Shown here piece after piece: positions 60,392 through 64,000 of a DNA stretch of 64,000 nt. The notes under the pieces were generated by a model. The model saw only the letters and a list, made by a program, of their open reading frames with translations, was not told where the DNA came from and searched no databases. Position 1 is the stretch's first letter; every line of letters starts with the position of its first letter. This DNA is from Neisseriaceae bacterium HSC-16F19 (GTDB lineage: Bacteria > Pseudomonadota > Gammaproteobacteria > Burkholderiales > Neisseriaceae): positions 124,001 through 188,000 of the forward strand of contig NZ_JALJZY010000001.1 in assembly GCF_024171525.1 (NCBI RefSeq), written 5' to 3'. Both the position numbers and the translations under genes were made by a program.

Positions 60392-61180
60392 CTATTGTGT
60401 CAGGCGGCGTTTCATTCTGCGGTGCAAGGCCATGCTGAGCAAACCCACGATGATGGTGCCGACAATAAAGATCAGCGCGGCAGCGGCAATGGCGGGGCTG
60501 ATGTTTTCGCGGATGGTGGAAAACATCTGCCGGGCCAGCGTCCGCTGGTTGGGACCGGCCACAAACAGGGTCAGCACCACTTCGTCCAAAGAAGTGGCAA
60601 AAGCCAGTACCGCACCGGAGGCAATGCCCGGCGATGCCAGCGGCAGCGTCACTTTGCGCATCACGGTAAACGGACTGGCACCGAGGCTGTAAGCCGCCAG
60701 TTCCACCCGCCGGTCTATGCCGGCCACGGCACCGCTGACGGTGATGTACACCAGCGGAATGGCCACAATGGTATGGGCCACAATCACGCCCGCATAGGTA
60801 TTGGTCAGGCCCAATTGGCCGAACAGAAGTTGCATGCCCACACCCAGCACCACCGCGGGAATCACCATGGGCAGGATAAACAGGGTGCGGATGGGCAGGG
60901 CAAAGGGCAGGCCCTGATGGCGCAAACCCAAGGCGGCCAGCGTACCCAATACCGTGGCCAGCACGGTGGTGCCCAGGCCGATGACCAGGCTGTTGATGAT
61001 GGAGCGCCGCCAGGCATCGGCGGTGACCAATTCCTCAAACCAGCGCGTGGACCAGTCGGGCACGGGATAGGTTAAAAACATGCCCGAGGTAAACGCCAGC
61101 GGCAAAATGGCAAACAGGGGCGCCACCAGGAAAATGATGATCATCAGGCCGAAGCCGATTTTGACAAACCGTCCCAACAT
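60392..61180 (-). CDS. ABC transporter permease, polyamine type (PotC-like)
   Basis: 262 residues with six membrane segments and the EAA-like loop ELAAYSLGASPFTVMRKVTLPLASPG, the contact site for the ATPase. The start ATG at 61180 shares a base with the stop of the upstream permease gene (ATGA). Forms the inner-membrane channel with the PotB-like subunit. Confidence 0.87.
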   Translation of the reverse strand: MLGRFVKIGFGLMIIIFLVAPLFAILPLAFTSGMFLTYPVPDWSTRWFEELVTADAWRRSIINSLVIGLGTTVLATVLGTLAALGLRHQGLPFALPIRTLFILPMVIPAVVLGVGMQLLFGQLGLTNTYAGVIVAHTIVAIPLVYITVSGAVAGIDRRVELAAYSLGASPFTVMRKVTLPLASPGIASGAVLAFATSLDEVVLTLFVAGPNQRTLARQMFSTIRENISPAIAAAALIFIVGTIIVGLLSMALHRRMKRRLTQ

Positions 61181-62355
61181 CAGGCACTCCTTGCTTTATC
61201 GGTGGTGAGGCGGGCATAAACCGTGTACAGCAAGAGGCAGGACACCAGCAGCACCATGCCCAAAGCACCGGCCATACCCCAGTTGGCCGCACCCATGGCG
61301 TAGTAGGCAATGATCGAGCTGATCATCTGGTCACCGGCACCGCCAATCAGGGCCGGGGTGATGTAATAACCGATGGCGGTCATAAACACCAGCAGCATGC
61401 CCGACAAAATGCCGCGCAGGCTCAAGGGCAGCATCACTTTGACAAAGGCTTTCCAGGGCGGCGCGCCCAAAGACGAAGCCGCCGGCATCAGATTGCGCGG
61501 AATGGTGATCAGCACGCTGTAAATGGGCAGCACCATAAAGGGCAGCAATACATGGGTCATGGCCACCACCACGCCGCTGCGGTTGAAAATCAGCGGAATC
61601 GGATTGTCGGTAATGCCCAGCATGATCAGCATATTGTTAATCAGGCCCTGGTCTTGCAGCAGGATGAACCAGGCGGCGGTGCGTACCAAAAGCGAAGTCC
61701 AGAGGGGCAGCAATACCGCCGCAAACAGCAGGCTTTTCACCCAGCCGCTGGAGGCGGCGAGCAGCATGGCATAGGGATAGCCGATGAGGGCGCAAAACAA
61801 GGTTACCCAGGCGGCAATCCAGAAGGTGCGCAGCAAAATTTCCTGATTGGCCGAAGTGCCCGCGGGCATGGCGACGATATTGCCTTCCTGACTGCGCTCC
61901 ATATCCACTGCGGCCAACAAATAGCGGTCGGTAACGGGGCTGAGCAGCTTATTGATGGCCTGCCAATAGCGCGGATCCGACCAGCGCGCATCCACCGCCT
62001 CCAAATCCACCGGGCCCGTGCTTGCCTTCACCTGCGACACGGTTTTGCTGAGCAGGGTGCGGTAGCCCGATTGTTCGCTGTTGAGCTTGCGTACCATATT
62101 GCCGATGGCCTGCTGGTCGGTGGTGGCACGCAAATCGGCCACCAGTGCCTGTTTCATGGCCGGTGTCGGCCCGGATTGGCCGTCCCACTCCTCAATGACC
62201 TGCGCCGTTTCCTTGAGTACGTCGGAGACCGCGGTATCGGATACCGACTGCTTCATCATCACCCACAAAGGCCACAGGAAAAACACCAGCAAAAAGACCA
62301 ATAAGGGGCCCAAAAGCAGATAGGCATGCCATTTTTGTTTCGCTTCCTGCTTCAT
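61180..62355 (-). CDS. ABC transporter permease, polyamine type (PotB-like)
   Basis: 391 residues, longer than E. coli PotB because of a ~150-residue periplasmic insertion after the first membrane segment (about residues 35-180). The remaining segments and the loop ASSLGAPPWKAFVKVMLPLSLRG are normal. The start at 62355 overlaps the end of the ATPase gene by four bases. The insertion is typical of one branch of polyamine/opine-type permeases. Confidence 0.85.
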   Translation of the reverse strand: MKQEAKQKWHAYLLLGPLLVFLLVFFLWPLWVMMKQSVSDTAVSDVLKETAQVIEEWDGQSGPTPAMKQALVADLRATTDQQAIGNMVRKLNSEQSGYRTLLSKTVSQVKASTGPVDLEAVDARWSDPRYWQAINKLLSPVTDRYLLAAVDMERSQEGNIVAMPAGTSANQEILLRTFWIAAWVTLFCALIGYPYAMLLAASSGWVKSLLFAAVLLPLWTSLLVRTAAWFILLQDQGLINNMLIMLGITDNPIPLIFNRSGVVVAMTHVLLPFMVLPIYSVLITIPRNLMPAASSLGAPPWKAFVKVMLPLSLRGILSGMLLVFMTAIGYYITPALIGGAGDQMISSIIAYYAMGAANWGMAGALGMVLLVSCLLLYTVYARLTTDKARSA

Positions 62356-63422
62356 AATGTCATCGTCCAGCAATCGGCGGCATTGATGTTCACCACCACA
62401 TCGGTACCCACCGGCCATTCGCGGTTCAGGCGGCTTAAGTGCGCTACAAAATGGTGCGCGCGCTCATCCAGCTGTATGCGCAAATGGTCGCCCAAATACA
62501 CGCTGTCCAAGACACCGGCGGGCAAATGGTTGTCTACGCCGCCATTCTGTTCCGACAGCATAATCCGCTCCGGGCGGATGGAAATCAGCACCTGCTGGCC
62601 GGTTTGCAGCGGACTGTGCTTGAGTACGGTGAGCTTGCCGCCGTTGGCCAGCTGCACCACGGCTTTGTCTGAAGACACCTGTTCCACCACGCCTTCGAGC
62701 AAATTGGTCTCGCCGATGAATTCGGCCACAAAGCGGGTGCAGGGGTGGTCGTAAATTTCGCGCGGGGTGCCTATTTGCTCGATATTGCCTTTGTTAAATA
62801 CGGCAATGCGGTCGGACATGGTCAGCGCTTCCTGTTGGTCATGGGTGACAAAAACGATGGTCAGCCCCAGGCGTTTGTGCAGTTCGCGGATGTCCAGCTG
62901 CATGCGTTCGCGCAATTGTTTGTCGAGTGCGCCCAAAGGTTCGTCCATCAAAACCACTTCGGGCTCGAAGACCAAGGCCCGGGCCAGGGCCACACGCTGT
63001 TGCTGTCCGCCGGACAATTGGGCGGGTTTGCGCTCGCGCATGGGCAAGAGTTGCACCATGTCCAAAGCCTGATCGACTTTTTGGGCAATCTCGGCCTTGG
63101 CCATGCCGCGCATTTTTAAGGGGAAGGCAATGTTTTCGCCCACACTCATGTGCGGGAACAGGGCGTAGTTTTGAAAAACCACGCCGATATTGCGTTTGTG
63201 CGAAGGGGTATCATTGATGGCGCGCCCATTGAGCAGGATTTTGCCCGCGGTTTCCGATTCAAAACCGGCCAGCAGCATCAGCAGGGTGGTTTTGCCCGAG
63301 CCGGACGGCCCCAGCAGACTGATGAATTCGCCGCGCTGAATGTCCAGGCTCAAGTCTTCAATCACCTTGACATCGCCATAAGACTTGCTGATGCGCTCAA
63401 AACGGATATGGCAATCTTCCAC
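62352..63422 (-). CDS. ABC transporter ATPase, polyamine type (PotA-like)
   Basis: 356 residues. Walker A GPSGSGKT at residues 38-45, signature LSGGQQQRVALARAL, Walker B VVLMDEPLGALD, switch His in VTHDQQEALTMSD, then a C-terminal TOBE domain. Likely energises uptake of putrescine or spermidine, given the partner genes. It is separated from the binding-protein gene by 200 bases that include a hairpin at 63558-63598. Confidence 0.9.
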   Translation of the reverse strand: MEDCHIRFERISKSYGDVKVIEDLSLDIQRGEFISLLGPSGSGKTTLLMLLAGFESETAGKILLNGRAINDTPSHKRNIGVVFQNYALFPHMSVGENIAFPLKMRGMAKAEIAQKVDQALDMVQLLPMRERKPAQLSGGQQQRVALARALVFEPEVVLMDEPLGALDKQLRERMQLDIRELHKRLGLTIVFVTHDQQEALTMSDRIAVFNKGNIEQIGTPREIYDHPCTRFVAEFIGETNLLEGVVEQVSSDKAVVQLANGGKLTVLKHSPLQTGQQVLISIRPERIMLSEQNGGVDNHLPAGVLDSVYLGDHLRIQLDERAHHFVAHLSRLNREWPVGTDVVVNINAADCWTMTL

Positions 63423-63557
63423 AGTATTTTCCTAAGTAGTCGTTGGGTTTGTCGCATGTGACAGGCCGGAGCCTCTGTCCATGGCATTTGTTATAGGTTG
63501 CGTCCGCACCGGTATGACAGGTGCGGGTACAGGCAGCACGTATGGCGCTTGTCTGTG

Positions 63558-63598
63558 CCGCAGCCCTTCGTGCGTGCTGTGTTCACAAAGGGCTGCGG
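63558..63598 (-). terminator. Hairpin between the binding-protein gene and the ATPase gene
   Basis: CCGCAGCCCTT at 63558-63568 pairs with AAGGGCTGCGG at 63588-63598 across a 19-base loop. No U-run follows on the minus strand, so it may lower, rather than end, transcription into the ATPase gene or protect the upstream mRNA. Confidence 0.55.
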
Positions 63599-63620
63599 TT
63601 TGATGCCGTAAAGTATCGGC

Positions 63621-64000
63621 TTATTTGGCCAACCACGCATTAAAGCGTTGCGTCAGTTCTTCCGAATTGTCCACCCAGAAGTCGACATTCAGGGAAATGG
63701 CATCGGTCATATTGGCCGCGGTGGTTGGCAACTCGGCCGCCAAATCGGCAGGCACATCCTGGGCTGCCTGCTTGTTGGGCAAACCGTAGGCCACGTACTG
63801 CGGCAGTTTCACCTGGTGTTCGGCCTGGCTGGAGAAAGCCACAAAGTCCATGGCGGCCTCTTTGTTGGCAGCGCCTTTCAGAATCACCCAGCTGTCAACG
63901 GCATAAATACTGCCCGGCCATACCACTTTGAAGTTTTTGCCTTCGGTGCGGTTAATGCCGGTAATGCGGCCGTTGTAGGCAGAGGCCATGGCCACTTCGC
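63621..64000 (-). CDS. Polyamine-type ABC transporter substrate-binding protein (PotD-like), 5' part outside window
   Basis: The C-terminal 126 residues of a periplasmic binding protein; the frame is open to the right edge. GSIYAVDSWVILKGAANKEAAMDFVAFSS, PQYVAYGLPNKQA and the ending NSEELTQRFNAWLAK match PotD and related spermidine/putrescine-binding proteins. The signal peptide and N-terminal lobe would lie beyond the edge. First gene of the transporter operon. Confidence 0.82.
   Translation of the reverse strand, partial: EVAMASAYNGRITGINRTEGKNFKVVWPGSIYAVDSWVILKGAANKEAAMDFVAFSSQAEHQVKLPQYVAYGLPNKQAAQDVPADLAAELPTTAANMTDAISLNVDFWVDNSEELTQRFNAWLAK

Overview
The window comes from a bacterium of the family Neisseriaceae. 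The clearest sign is the 12-base DNA uptake sequence AGGCTGCCTGAA, which occurs several dozen times, very often as inverted pairs just after genes. This is the dialect first described for Simonsiella muelleri rather than the GCCGTCTGAA dialect of the pathogenic Neisseria. Correia-type miniature elements, the bioA-bioF-bioG-bioC order, phhA-phhB, and the closely packed high-GC coding style agree. No rRNA, tRNA, CRISPR array, prophage or complete insertion sequence was seen.

Layout. 1-9770: glyoxalase I (partial), zupT, a small lipoprotein, an accessory 410-residue protein, yqhA, galE, an AT-rich membrane protein that looks frameshifted, ung, a YecA-like protein, a DUF2062/HExxH pair and dusA. 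9771-18446: an AT-rich gap that may be an integration scar, phhAB, an accessory patch (11366-13728) with a 28-bp direct repeat, an SDR lacking its catalytic residues, thiB, a HAD phosphatase, a lipoprotein and glmU. 18447-33597: a repeat-filled gap, glmS, a MocR regulator divergent from cydAB, avtA, apt, relA, a Nif3 protein, mutY, rlmL and galU. 33670-44930: a methyltransferase, a fusion of an RnfD-like membrane domain with VCBS and UnbV repeats, glnS, an amino-acid-binding lipoprotein, pbpG, clpX and puuD. 45010-50962: two secreted proteins, a PuuA-type glutamine synthetase, two lipoproteins, argD and a DUF606 protein. 51243-64000: a 1275-residue FAD/Fe-S dehydrogenase, the biotin operon, a FabG-like SDR and a polyamine-type ABC transporter cut by the right edge.

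How the genes work together. Most are housekeeping genes in short operons or alone: UDP-sugar and amino-sugar supply (galE, galU, glmU, glmS), biotin precursor synthesis (bioAFGC), phenylalanine hydroxylation (phhAB), cytochrome bd (cydAB) and polyamine handling (puuA, puuD, pot-type transporter). What stands out is the intergenic space. It carries at least four kinds of short mobile or palindromic repeat: uptake-sequence hairpins; GTAG-headed REP pairs with several unrelated stem sequences; Correia-like elements, one of them caught as an insertion inside a REP pair whose empty counterpart is present 600 bases away; and a 166-168 bp element with CTAG ends whose terminal repeats covary between copies and which forms the leader of bioA.
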